From Streptococcaceae bacterium (lineage in GTDB: Bacteria > Bacillota > Bacilli > Lactobacillales > Streptococcaceae), in the NCBI GenBank assembly GCA_031285105.1, contig JAITWV010000051.1, forward strand, positions 1 through 19,986: a DNA stretch of 19,986 bases. The letters run 5' to 3'. The position numbers and the translations under genes are program-made. The notes under the pieces are model-generated. The model saw only the letters and a program-made list of their open reading frames with translations. It did no database searches and was not told the DNA's origin. How positions within the stretch are numbered: the first letter of the stretch is position 1; every line of letters begins with the position of its first letter. Of the stretch, positions 1 to 6,609 are shown in pieces.

Positions 1-1880
1 CAAAAAACAAACAAACGCACATCTGTTAATTGAAAAGCAGCTAACATTCTGGTTGTCATATTAAACGAGAATGCCAAATGAATGACCGCAACGACTAAGG
101 GCAAGAAGAACACCATCAATGTTTGTGAAGCAATGGATGCACGCACTTGCTCTTTTGATAAACCAACACGTTGCATAATTTGGAATCGTTCTTTATCTTC
201 GTATCCTTCAGAGATTTGTTTGTAGTAAATAATTAAGCTAGTTGCCATGATAAATAACATTCCAAGGAAAATTCCTAAAAACAAAAATACGCCAAAGAGA
301 CTACCAAATTCTCTTGAAGTTTGTGCTTTAGATGAAAAACTCGCACTTACACTCTTTGAATTGTCTAAATATCGCTGAAAATCTTTGGTAAAGTTCATTT
401 TTTCTTCTTGTGTGCCATTGGTGTTGAAAAACTGCATATAAGAAACGGAAGTAAAAGTTCGTTTAGCATCCATTGCATCAACTAAATCAAACAAACTTTT
501 TTCGTCTTTCGTCACAATTAAAATATTTAATAAAATCTCGCCTTGTGTCAAAATTGGTGGTATGTTTTCAAGATATTTGCTAACTTTCATTTGTTTAGTT
601 CCTAGTTGAATAGGTGAGGTAAAGTGATTGTCCCCAGCATATACAAGAATTTCCCTTGTTGCTAAGGTATAGTTTTTCTTTGCTGTTTGATTAAAGTCAG
701 CAAGAGTAATAATTGTCACTGCACGAAATCCTTTCCCATCTAAAGTTACTTGCGCAGGCTTTAATGTTTCATTTTCATACTTTGCATACATACTAGCTTT
801 TAAATACGAAACGCTTTGATTTTTCTCTAAGTTTTGTGTGGCTAATTGTTCATTAACAAGTGCATCAGCTTTTTTTCTCATTCCCTCATTTTCGCCGTAG
901 TGGCTAATAACAAATTCTCTTGGGAACATTTGCTGTAAAACATTTGTTTGCCCAACATATAACGAAACAGTTGTCGCCACTGAAACTAAAACCATGGTAC
1001 TTAAAATCGAAATCGAAGCAAGTCCTACTGCATGCTGTTTCATACGATAAATCATGCCAGAAATCGCAATGAAGTGCTTGGCTTGATAGTAAAACTTCTT
1101 ATTTTTTCTAAGCATTTTTAAAACCACAATACTTCCAGCAATAAACAAAAAATACGTCCCCACAATCACCATCAATACAGCCAAAAAGAAATAAACAATC
1201 GCCTGAACAGGAGAAGTAATCGTAAGAGCAATGTAATAAGCAATAACTAATAAAATCAAACCTAAACTAGCCATTATCCATTTCGTTTTCGGTTCTTTTT
1301 CGCCAACATTCCCACCTTTTAATAGTTCAATTGGATTACTTAACCGGACTTTGATTAAAGTTATCAACAAAATCAAAAGAAAAATAGTTAAAAATAAACC
1401 AAATGTCGACAGGAAAGCAATCGGTTGAAAATGAAAGGCCAGATTATTTTCAAATTTAGCGACTTTAATTAGAACTAAGTAAATAAAGCGACTAAATAAT
1501 CCACCAAACATTACACCTGCCAAAATACTAGTCACAGCTGTAAAGAACGTTTCAAAAAACAACAATTTGGCGATATGCTTTTTTTCCATTCCTAAAATAT
1601 TGTATAACCCCAATTCCTTTTGGCGTTGTTTCATCAAAAAATTATTCGTATAAAACAATAAAATAGCTGAAAATAAGGCAATAATAAAACAACCAAACCC
1701 AAATAATTGAATTAAAATCTCACCATAAGGCATTTGCCCTATTTCTTTACTAGTTGTAATGCCAACGATAATGAAAAACATACTGACAATAAACGTGCTC
1801 GCCAACAAATACGGCAAATAAATTCTAGCATTTTTCTTCATATTCGTTATTGCTAGTTTAGGATAAAATAGCTTATTCAT
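1..1880 (-). CDS. BceB-like ABC transporter permease (3' end cut by window edge)
   Basis: The open frame runs from ATG at 1880 to the left edge, 626 codons, with no stop reached. It reads as a FtsX-type permease of the peptide-sensing/detoxification ABC family (BceB/VraG type). It starts MNKLFYPKLAITNMKKN, has clustered hydrophobic segments in its first ~310 residues, a large hydrophilic extracytoplasmic domain at about residues 310-520, then further membrane segments to the edge. That large domain between the seventh and eighth helices is characteristic of the family and is where BceB proteins contact peptide antibiotics. Family members are about 640-670 aa, so only a short C-terminal tail is missing. 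The start overlaps the stop of the upstream ATPase by 8 nt (ATGAATAA), so the two are translationally coupled and should form one transporter. The substrate, probably a cell-wall-active peptide, is inferred. Confidence 0.9.
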   Translation of the reverse strand, partial: MNKLFYPKLAITNMKKNARIYLPYLLASTFIVSMFFIIVGITTSKEIGQMPYGEILIQLFGFGCFIIALFSAILLFYTNNFLMKQRQKELGLYNILGMEKKHIAKLLFFETFFTAVTSILAGVMFGGLFSRFIYLVLIKVAKFENNLAFHFQPIAFLSTFGLFLTIFLLILLITLIKVRLSNPIELLKGGNVGEKEPKTKWIMASLGLILLVIAYYIALTITSPVQAIVYFFLAVLMVIVGTYFLFIAGSIVVLKMLRKNKKFYYQAKHFIAISGMIYRMKQHAVGLASISILSTMVLVSVATTVSLYVGQTNVLQQMFPREFVISHYGENEGMRKKADALVNEQLATQNLEKNQSVSYLKASMYAKYENETLKPAQVTLDGKGFRAVTIITLADFNQTAKKNYTLATREILVYAGDNHFTSPIQLGTKQMKVSKYLENIPPILTQGEILLNILIVTKDEKSLFDLVDAMDAKRTFTSVSYMQFFNTNGTQEEKMNFTKDFQRYLDNSKSVSASFSSKAQTSREFGSLFGVFLFLGIFLGMLFIMATSLIIYYKQISEGYEDKERFQIMQRVGLSKEQVRASIASQTLMVFFLPLVVAVIHLAFSFNMTTRMLAAFQLTDVRLFVF

Positions 1881-2640
1881 GCCCCACACCTTCTCTTTGC
1901 AAAACGGTTAGTGTATCTGAAATTTTTTCAAACAATTGATCATTCGTCATCGCACCTTTATATAACTGATGAAACACTTCCCCATCTTTGATAAACAGCA
2001 CTCGCCCAGCATGACTAGCCGCTCGAATACTGTGTGTCACCATCAAAATTGTTTGACCTTCTTCGTTGATTTGATTAAATAATTCAAGTAAATAATCTGC
2101 AGCTTTTGAGTCTAGTGCACCAGTCGGTTCATCTGCCAAGACCAATTTCGGCTGCGTAATCAAAGCACGCGCAACAGCAGCTCTTTGTTTTTGCCCACCA
2201 GAAACTTCATACGGGTACTTTTCTAAAATATCCGTAATTTGTAATTTTTGAGCAATTGGTTCCAGAGTTTTTTGCATTTGTTCAAAATGTTGACCAGATA
2301 AGACTAAGGGTAAGAAAATATTGTCTTTTAAGGAAAAAGTATCTAATAAATTAAAATCTTGAAAGACAAAACCTAAATTATCACGTCGATAAGCGGAAAG
2401 TTCTTTTTCTTTTAACTGTGACGAAACCTTGCCATCAAGGATTACTTCCCCACTTGTTGGTTTATCTAAAGCGGCCAAAATATTCAATAAAGTCGTTTTT
2501 CCCGACCCAGATTCGCCCATGATGGCTATGTATTCACCTGCTTCCACCGAAAAATCAACCTTACGTAAAGCCAGAACTTGATTGCCGCCGAAACGTGTGG
2601 TGTAGATTTTTTTTAGATTTTTTACGCTTAATAATGTCAT
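1873..2640 (-). CDS. BceA-like ABC transporter ATP-binding protein
   Basis: This 255-aa cytoplasmic ATPase would power the adjacent BceB-like permease. Walker A is GESGSGKT at residues 42-49, the Q-loop is VFQD around 92-95, the signature SGGQKQR is at 147-153, Walker B runs into ADEPTGALD at 169-177, and the H-loop His is in MVTHS at ~203. The ADEPTGALD and FQDFNLLD wording is typical of the MacB/LolD/BceA branch. The ATG is preceded by AGGAGG with an 8-nt spacer. Its stop overlaps the permease start. A terminator hairpin and a BceR-type operator lie between it and the upstream ABC cassette, so it probably has its own promoter (possible -10 TACAAT at 2666-2671) controlled by the response regulator at 5935-6606. 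Confidence 0.93.
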   Translation of the reverse strand: MTLLSVKNLKKIYTTRFGGNQVLALRKVDFSVEAGEYIAIMGESGSGKTTLLNILAALDKPTSGEVILDGKVSSQLKEKELSAYRRDNLGFVFQDFNLLDTFSLKDNIFLPLVLSGQHFEQMQKTLEPIAQKLQITDILEKYPYEVSGGQKQRAAVARALITQPKLVLADEPTGALDSKAADYLLELFNQINEEGQTILMVTHSIRAASHAGRVLFIKDGEVFHQLYKGAMTNDQLFEKISDTLTVLQREGVGHE

Positions 2641-2673
2641 TTGAAATTCCTCCTATCACAAACCCATTGTATC

Positions 2674-2716
2674 GAAAAAAAGAATGTATGACCTTAGTTA
2701 TGGCTTACATTCTTTT
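2674..2716 (-). terminator. Rho-independent terminator of the upstream ABC cassette
   Basis: A perfect 11-bp inverted repeat pairs 2678-2688 (AAAAGAATGTA) with 2706-2716. On the minus strand the stem is followed by a run of seven T. It lies downstream of the ATPase ending at 2768 and upstream of the BceA-like gene, so it separates the two ABC units. It could also act as an attenuator for bceA, because the BceR-like box is on its upstream side. Confidence 0.72.
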
Positions 2717-2724
2717 GGTTTTTA

Positions 2725-2738
2725 TGACATTTTTGTAA
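2725..2738 (-). promoter_or_regulatory. Candidate BceR-type operator upstream of bceA
   Basis: On the plus strand the sequence is TGACA-TTTT-TGTAA, on the minus strand TTACA-AAAA-TGTCA. This matches the inverted repeat known for BceR-like regulators (TnACA-N4-TGTAA). It lies 85-98 nt upstream of the bceA start codon, about 73 nt upstream of the start site expected from the TACAAT at 2666-2671, which is a usual place for an activator site. The regulator and kinase of the same family are encoded at 4986-6606. Confidence 0.6.
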
Positions 2739-2767
2739 GATTGTTTCTTTTCAACTATTCCAAAGAT

Positions 2768-3451
2768 TTATTTTACAATCGAAAGATAATTATTTTCCAG
2801 GTTATCATCCACTGGAACATTTACAAAAGTAGCATTATTCAAAATAACTATTTCATCTGCTAATTCCTTTGCCAATTCTAACGAGTGCGTAGAGAGAATA
2901 ATTATTTTATTTTCACTACTTATCTCTTTGATTAATTTCTTGAAAACAAACACTTGCTGTGGGTCTAACCCACTTGTTGGTTCATCAAGGAAAATAAATG
3001 ATGGGTTATGCAAAATTGTAAGTAACAAATGCAACCTCTTTTGTGTTCCAAGCGATAATTTTCCAATCAATTTATGCTCGTATTCTTTTAAAGAAAACAA
3101 TGATAAATATTTTTCATACTGTTTGCCAAAAAATGAATCATTTAATTCTCTTAGTTCTTTAACTAAAAAACACATTTCTTTAAGGGTCAATTGTTTATAA
3201 TAAAAAAATTCACTACTCATATAGCCATAAAGGTTATTTTTTAACTCATTAGAAGTTGTATCATCTATAGAAAATAAAATTTCTCCGCTTTTTAATGTTA
3301 AATTATTAGTCAATAAATTAAAAAAGGTTGTTTTTCCTACTCCATTTTTTCCTAAAATAACCGTTACTAGACCACTTTTAAACTCCTGAGAAACATTCTT
3401 CAAAATCTCATGTTTATACGAATAGGAAATATTTTTAAGTTTAATACTCAT
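2768..3451 (-). CDS. ABC transporter ATP-binding protein, bacteriocin-transport/immunity type
   Basis: A 227-aa single-domain ABC ATPase. Walker A GKNGVGKT is at residues 34-41, Walker B FLDEPTSGLD at 154-163 and the H-loop STHS at ~187-190. The signature is the divergent LSLGTQ (132-137) instead of LSGGQ, and the Q-loop region reads GYMSSEFFY without the usual Gln, which sets it apart from the BceA-like protein next door. The frame extends to a TTG at 3466, but the ATG at 3451 is preferred: it overlaps the previous gene's stop as ATGA and has GGAG 10 nt upstream. The two membrane proteins just upstream (3448-4050 and 4047-4472) are its probable partners. The region is very AT-rich. The substrate is unknown; a role in bacteriocin export or self-protection is inferred from gene layout only. 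Confidence 0.82.
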   Translation of the reverse strand: MSIKLKNISYSYKHEILKNVSQEFKSGLVTVILGKNGVGKTTFFNLLTNNLTLKSGEILFSIDDTTSNELKNNLYGYMSSEFFYYKQLTLKEMCFLVKELRELNDSFFGKQYEKYLSLFSLKEYEHKLIGKLSLGTQKRLHLLLTILHNPSFIFLDEPTSGLDPQQVFVFKKLIKEISSENKIIILSTHSLELAKELADEIVILNNATFVNVPVDDNLENNYLSIVK

Positions 3452-4050
3452 ATTGATACACTCCAATTGGTTTGATTTGCTAAATTAAATCCTAAAAATC
3501 CATTTATGAATACAGCTCCTAAACTTAACCAAATAGATGAAATATTAAAGAAAAAAATTGGTGTGATTAGAATTATGAATAGCACCATTACTAACTGTGC
3601 AACTGGACGAACTTTATAATAGCCATTTTTTTCAACAGCATTTATTAAAGATAATCGAAAAATAAACAGATAATTTAATATAAAAAAGAACAATAAATTT
3701 AAAATAGGCAATAACTCAAGATGAGGTAGCGGTAGTAATTGTTTTAATATAAGAAAAATATACATTATTAAACCAATCAAAAACCAGATAATAAATTTCT
3801 TTTTTAATATTTTTTCTATATTGATTCCTTCTTTTTTAAGAAAAATTAGTTCCTGAAGTTCAATACCAATACTATTCATCGTTAAAGCATCGTTGAACAT
3901 TAAACTTGTTAAAATAGTAATTAATACAGAAGTTTTTAAATCAGAAACATTCATTAATAAAAAATAGATATACGGAACAATTACAAAATATTTATATGAG
4001 CCATTTTTAAAAATCTTCATCTCTTTGATAAAACTTATTTTAGAAATCAT
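3448..4050 (-). CDS. Polytopic membrane protein, probable ABC permease subunit (C-terminal-half-like)
   Basis: About 200 aa with some five to six hydrophobic segments, for example YFVIVPYIYFLLM, FIIWFLIGLIMYIFLIL and MVLFIILITPIFFF. No domain could be named. The frame can be read from 4107, but the ATG at 4050 is the likely start: it follows GGGGGAGG and overlaps the upstream stop as ATGA, whereas the longer version would overlap the upstream gene by 61 nt. Its own stop overlaps the ATPase start in the same way. It is very AT-rich: 10 G/C in the 60 bases at 3661-3720, against 29 of 60 at 2101-2160 in the BceA gene. It most likely forms a transporter with the ATPase at 2768 and the membrane protein at 4047. 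Confidence 0.72.
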   Translation of the reverse strand: MISKISFIKEMKIFKNGSYKYFVIVPYIYFLLMNVSDLKTSVLITILTSLMFNDALTMNSIGIELQELIFLKKEGINIEKILKKKFIIWFLIGLIMYIFLILKQLLPLPHLELLPILNLLFFFILNYLFIFRLSLINAVEKNGYYKVRPVAQLVMVLFIILITPIFFFNISSIWLSLGAVFINGFLGFNLANQTNWSVSI

Positions 4051-4472
4051 ATCCCTCCCCCTCTTTTCTTGAACACAATCATAAAATATAGCAACATCCC
4101 TACCCAAACATAAATGAGATTAATCAATGAAAGATTAGCAAAATAAAAAAACACTAGCAATTCAACTGAATAAAAGAGAAAAAACATCATTTGTAGTAGC
4201 ACTAAAAATCTAGCGGTATTAAAATTTTTGATAACCGAGCGTATAAATACTATTTCATTTTTTGTGATGAACACAAATGAAATAGCATTTATTACCGCTC
4301 CAATCGCTAAGTAAAGAAAAGGAGAATATTGACCAAAATCAACTAAAGGCATTTGAATATTTACAAATAAAACAAGCTGAGATAATAAAAACAGCAAGAT
4401 AGCAACAATTTTATCGCCAACAGTATTTTTGTGAAAAATCATTCGCCTAATAGTTAAAAATTTTCGCAACAC
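4047..4472 (-). CDS. Small membrane protein, probable ABC permease subunit (N-terminal-half-like)
   Basis: About 141 aa with four predicted membrane segments, beginning with a basic stretch (MLRKFLTIRRMIF) that should stay in the cytosol. The frame is open up to a GTG at 4493, but GTG at 4472 (or the next codon, TTG) is preferred because AAGGAG stands 7 nt upstream of it, inside the longer reading. The C-terminus KKRGGGI runs into the ribosome binding site of the next gene. Together the two small proteins have roughly the size and helix number of one ABC-2 type permease, so this may be a split permease. The G5 run at the junction means a sequencing or natural frameshift cannot be fully ruled out. 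Function unassigned. Confidence 0.66.
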   Translation of the reverse strand: MLRKFLTIRRMIFHKNTVGDKIVAILLFLLSQLVLFVNIQMPLVDFGQYSPFLYLAIGAVINAISFVFITKNEIVFIRSVIKNFNTARFLVLLQMMFFLFYSVELLVFFYFANLSLINLIYVWVGMLLYFMIVFKKRGGGI

Positions 4473-4492
4473 TCTCCCACTCCTTACTTTCA

Positions 4493-4552
4493 CTAATAAA
4501 CTCTAGTTGGAAAACTTAATAAAATCCATTTTGCAAGTTGAAAATAAATCAT
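4493..4552 (-). CDS. Candidate 19-residue hydrophobic peptide ORF
   Basis: ATG at 4552 opens a 19-codon frame, MIYFQLAKWILLSFPTRVY, ending in TAG at 4493-4495. The site upstream is strong: AAGGAG with an 8-nt spacer. The peptide is hydrophobic with a Lys and an Arg. It lies between the XRE regulator and the ABC cassette, 20 nt before the preferred start of the first membrane gene. It could be a leader or coupling peptide, a signalling or antimicrobial peptide handled by the adjacent ABC transporter, or an untranslated chance ORF. No known family is recognised. Confidence 0.4.
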   Translation of the reverse strand: MIYFQLAKWILLSFPTRVY

Positions 4553-4571
4553 ATCTTCCTCTCCTTCTAGC

Positions 4572-4581
4572 TTACCGGTAA
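4572..4581. promoter_or_regulatory. Palindrome TTACCGGTAA, candidate XRE operator
   Basis: A perfect 10-bp palindrome lies between a putative extended -10 element and the ribosome binding site of the small ORF. A related half-site, CACCGGCT, is upstream of the -10 at about 4628-4635. G/C-rich palindromes stand out in this AT-rich stretch. The neighbouring XRE-family regulator (4704-4961) is the obvious candidate binder; this is inference. Confidence 0.38.
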
Positions 4582-4604
4582 ACAAATATTTTATTCCTCT
4601 ATGA

Positions 4605-4613
4605 ATAGTATCA
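4605..4613 (-). promoter_or_regulatory. Putative extended -10 promoter of the ABC cassette
   Basis: On the minus strand TGATACTAT (TGn followed by TACTAT) lies 53-61 nt upstream of the 19-codon ORF. No good -35 is visible at 16-18 nt, so this rests on the extended -10 alone. Confidence 0.33.
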
Positions 4614-4703
4614 TTCTAGCATTCCCCCACCGGCTTTCCCATGGAAAAACTTTCTGGTTTGGTTAGCATTTAATTAAAAATGAACAGCATAATTCATTTT
4701 AAG

Positions 4704-4961
4704 TCATGAACTTTTCCACAATTTATCCATAGAAACATTAAATAGTTTTGCTAATTCAAATAACTGGCTAGCTCTTGGAGATCCAATTCCATGTTCCCAG
4801 TTACTAATTGTGCGAGTATTAATTTTAAGAATACTTGCTAAATCTTTTTGTGTATATCCATTATATAAACGCTGAAATTTTAGTGAGCGAGGAAAACTTG
4901 CCTTATGATTATAATAGCCATAACCATTTCCCTTTGAAATTCTCTTATCATTTTCTTTCAA
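4704..4961 (-). CDS. XRE-family helix-turn-helix transcriptional regulator
   Basis: An 85-aa protein that is essentially one HTH_3 (Cro/CI type) domain. Residues about 26-80 contain the helix-turn-helix pattern NGYTQKDLASILKINTRTISNWEHG, shown here only as QKDLASILKINTRTISNWE, followed by SPRASQLFELAKLFNVSMDKLW, which is the usual end of such domains. A short basic N-terminal extension precedes it, and there is no C-terminal effector domain. The start is TTG at 4961, supported by GGGAGG 5 nt upstream. It begins 24 nt after the sensor kinase stop, so it may be cotranscribed with the two-component genes, and it precedes the ABC cassette, which it probably controls. Confidence 0.85.
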   Translation of the reverse strand: MKENDKRISKGNGYGYYNHKASFPRSLKFQRLYNGYTQKDLASILKINTRTISNWEHGIGSPRASQLFELAKLFNVSMDKLWKSS

Positions 4962-4985
4962 GTCACCCTCCCTTTTAAAAACTCC

Positions 4986-5948
4986 CTATTTTTCCACCTT
5001 TAAACTCACTTTCGTCCCCACACCTATTTGTGAAGTAACCAAAATACCTACTCCCAACTTATCCACAATCTTCTTAATCAAAAATAGCCCAATTCCTGTT
5101 GATTTCTTATCCATTCGACCATTGTAGCCAGTAAATCCTTTTTCAAAAATCCGTGGCAAATCTTCTACTTGAATCCCAATGCCTGAATCTTCAATCACTA
5201 ATTGTTCATTTTCCATATAAATTTTAATCACACCTGAATTATTGGTATATTTCAAAGCATTCGACAAAAGTTGTTCAATCGCAAATTGCAGCCACTTTTC
5301 ATCTGTGAGTATCATTACATCAATTTCTTCTAACTCCAAACGAATTTGTTTTGAAATAAAAATCGAAGCATATTTTTTTGTCGCTTCTTTGATGATTTTT
5401 GACAATTGTACTTGATTAAACCTAAAATCATGTGATATATCTTCTACTCGCAAATAGTGTAAAAGCATTTCCACATATTGCTCGATTTTGAAGAGTTCTT
5501 GTGATAAATTGCTTGGAAAATCACCTGTTTGCAGCAATAAACGCATAGCTGCTATTGGTGTCTTTATTTGGTGCGCCCACATGAGTGAATAATCATAAAA
5601 ATCAGCTTGCTTTTGGTCTAATTCTTGGGTTAATTGATATTTTTCTTGATATAAACGCTCAAGTAATTGCTGATAATTTTCATCTGTTAAATCATTTATT
5701 TCAGGCAAATCTTCTAATTGGATATTGATTTGTTTTAATAATTCTTTGAGCTTATGATTTTTTTGATAGAACTTGCTAAAATCATATGTCAAATATATAA
5801 AAGAAATGCCAATTATCAATAAATAACTATAACTGATTGCTTGAATGGGTGTTTTGTACATATATAAAACAAATAAAATCATTAATAATGTAACGATATG
5901 AGCGAGTAAATTCACCCGTTTGCTCTTGAAATAACTAATTAATAACAT
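4986..5948 (-). CDS. BceS-like intramembrane-sensing histidine kinase
   Basis: About 320 aa from ATG 5948; the frame is open to a TTG at 5981, but the ATG overlaps the regulator's stop, and AAAGG sits 8 nt upstream. Two membrane helices (roughly residues 14-33 and 38-58) are joined by only a few outside residues, so there is no extracellular sensor domain. This is the hallmark of intramembrane kinases that take their signal from a partner ABC transporter. The phosphoacceptor His is in MWAHQIKTP (~126), the N-box in LLSNALKYT (~230), and the ATP lid boxes are DSGIGI (~254-259) and STGIGLF (~283-289). It should phosphorylate the regulator encoded just upstream. Its cognate transporter is expected to be the BceAB-like pair at 1-2640, which is separated by the XRE/ABC cassette. 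Confidence 0.92.
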   Translation of the reverse strand: MLLISYFKSKRVNLLAHIVTLLMILFVLYMYKTPIQAISYSYLLIIGISFIYLTYDFSKFYQKNHKLKELLKQINIQLEDLPEINDLTDENYQQLLERLYQEKYQLTQELDQKQADFYDYSLMWAHQIKTPIAAMRLLLQTGDFPSNLSQELFKIEQYVEMLLHYLRVEDISHDFRFNQVQLSKIIKEATKKYASIFISKQIRLELEEIDVMILTDEKWLQFAIEQLLSNALKYTNNSGVIKIYMENEQLVIEDSGIGIQVEDLPRIFEKGFTGYNGRMDKKSTGIGLFLIKKIVDKLGVGILVTSQIGVGTKVSLKVEK

Positions 5949-6606
5949 AACCAACACCTTTTTTTGTGCTAATAAAATCAACCAATCCTGCTTCTTCTAA
6001 TTTTCTTCGTAAGCGAGTAACATTTACCGTCAATGTATTGTCATCAATAAAATTTTCAGTTTGCCATAAAACTTCCATAATCCTCTGACGTGACACAGCC
6101 TGCCCGGTATGTTCCATTAAAGTCTGCAAAATCCGAAATTCATTTTTCGTTAAATCAATCGTTTGTAAATCATACACAAGGGTTAAATCATTTAAGTTTA
6201 AGATGGCTCCTTTATGCATCAACACATTGACTTGTCCTTGATAATCATACGTTCTTCTAATCATCGCTTGAATTTTTGCAACTAAAACGGTTAAATCAAA
6301 CGGCTTGGCTATGAAATCATCGCCACCCATATTCATCGCCATTACCACATTCATATTGTCATTTTGAGAAGAAAGAAAAATTACTGGCACTTTTGACACC
6401 TTGCGAATTTCACCCACCCAATGGTAGCCATTATAAAAGGGAAGAAGGACATCCATCAAAACTAAATGAGGCTGAAACCCCGTGTAAATTTCCATCACCT
6501 TTTGAAAATCGTCAATTGTTTTGGTTTCAAATCCCCATGTGTTTAAATGACTGCTTAAAGTTTGCGCAATGGTCGGATCATCTTCAACTATTAATATTTT
6601 TTGCAT
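5935..6606 (-). CDS. BceR-like OmpR-family response regulator
   Basis: 223 aa. The receiver domain (residues 1-~115) has the acidic pocket VEDD (7-10), phosphoacceptor Asp52 in LMDVLLP, the Ser in FLSS (~79-80) and Lys101 in AKPFD. The winged-helix DNA-binding domain (about 130-223) ends with the typical RRKLEEAG...KKGVGYVIN. It starts at ATG 6606, only 3 nt after the flavoenzyme stop, and its ribosome binding site AAAGGAA lies in that gene's last codons. It overlaps the kinase start by 14 nt. Its likely target is the TnACA-N4-TGTnA box upstream of bceA. No separate promoter is evident, so it may be read from the flavoenzyme promoter. Confidence 0.93.
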   Translation of the reverse strand: MQKILIVEDDPTIAQTLSSHLNTWGFETKTIDDFQKVMEIYTGFQPHLVLMDVLLPFYNGYHWVGEIRKVSKVPVIFLSSQNDNMNVVMAMNMGGDDFIAKPFDLTVLVAKIQAMIRRTYDYQGQVNVLMHKGAILNLNDLTLVYDLQTIDLTKNEFRILQTLMEHTGQAVSRQRIMEVLWQTENFIDDNTLTVNVTRLRRKLEEAGLVDFISTKKGVGYVIN

Positions 6607-6609
6607 AAA

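Noticed and set aside
4050..4107. Longer N-terminus for the 200-aa membrane protein
   Set aside because: It would overlap the upstream gene by 61 nt, while ATG 4050 has a strong ribosome binding site and an ATGA junction.
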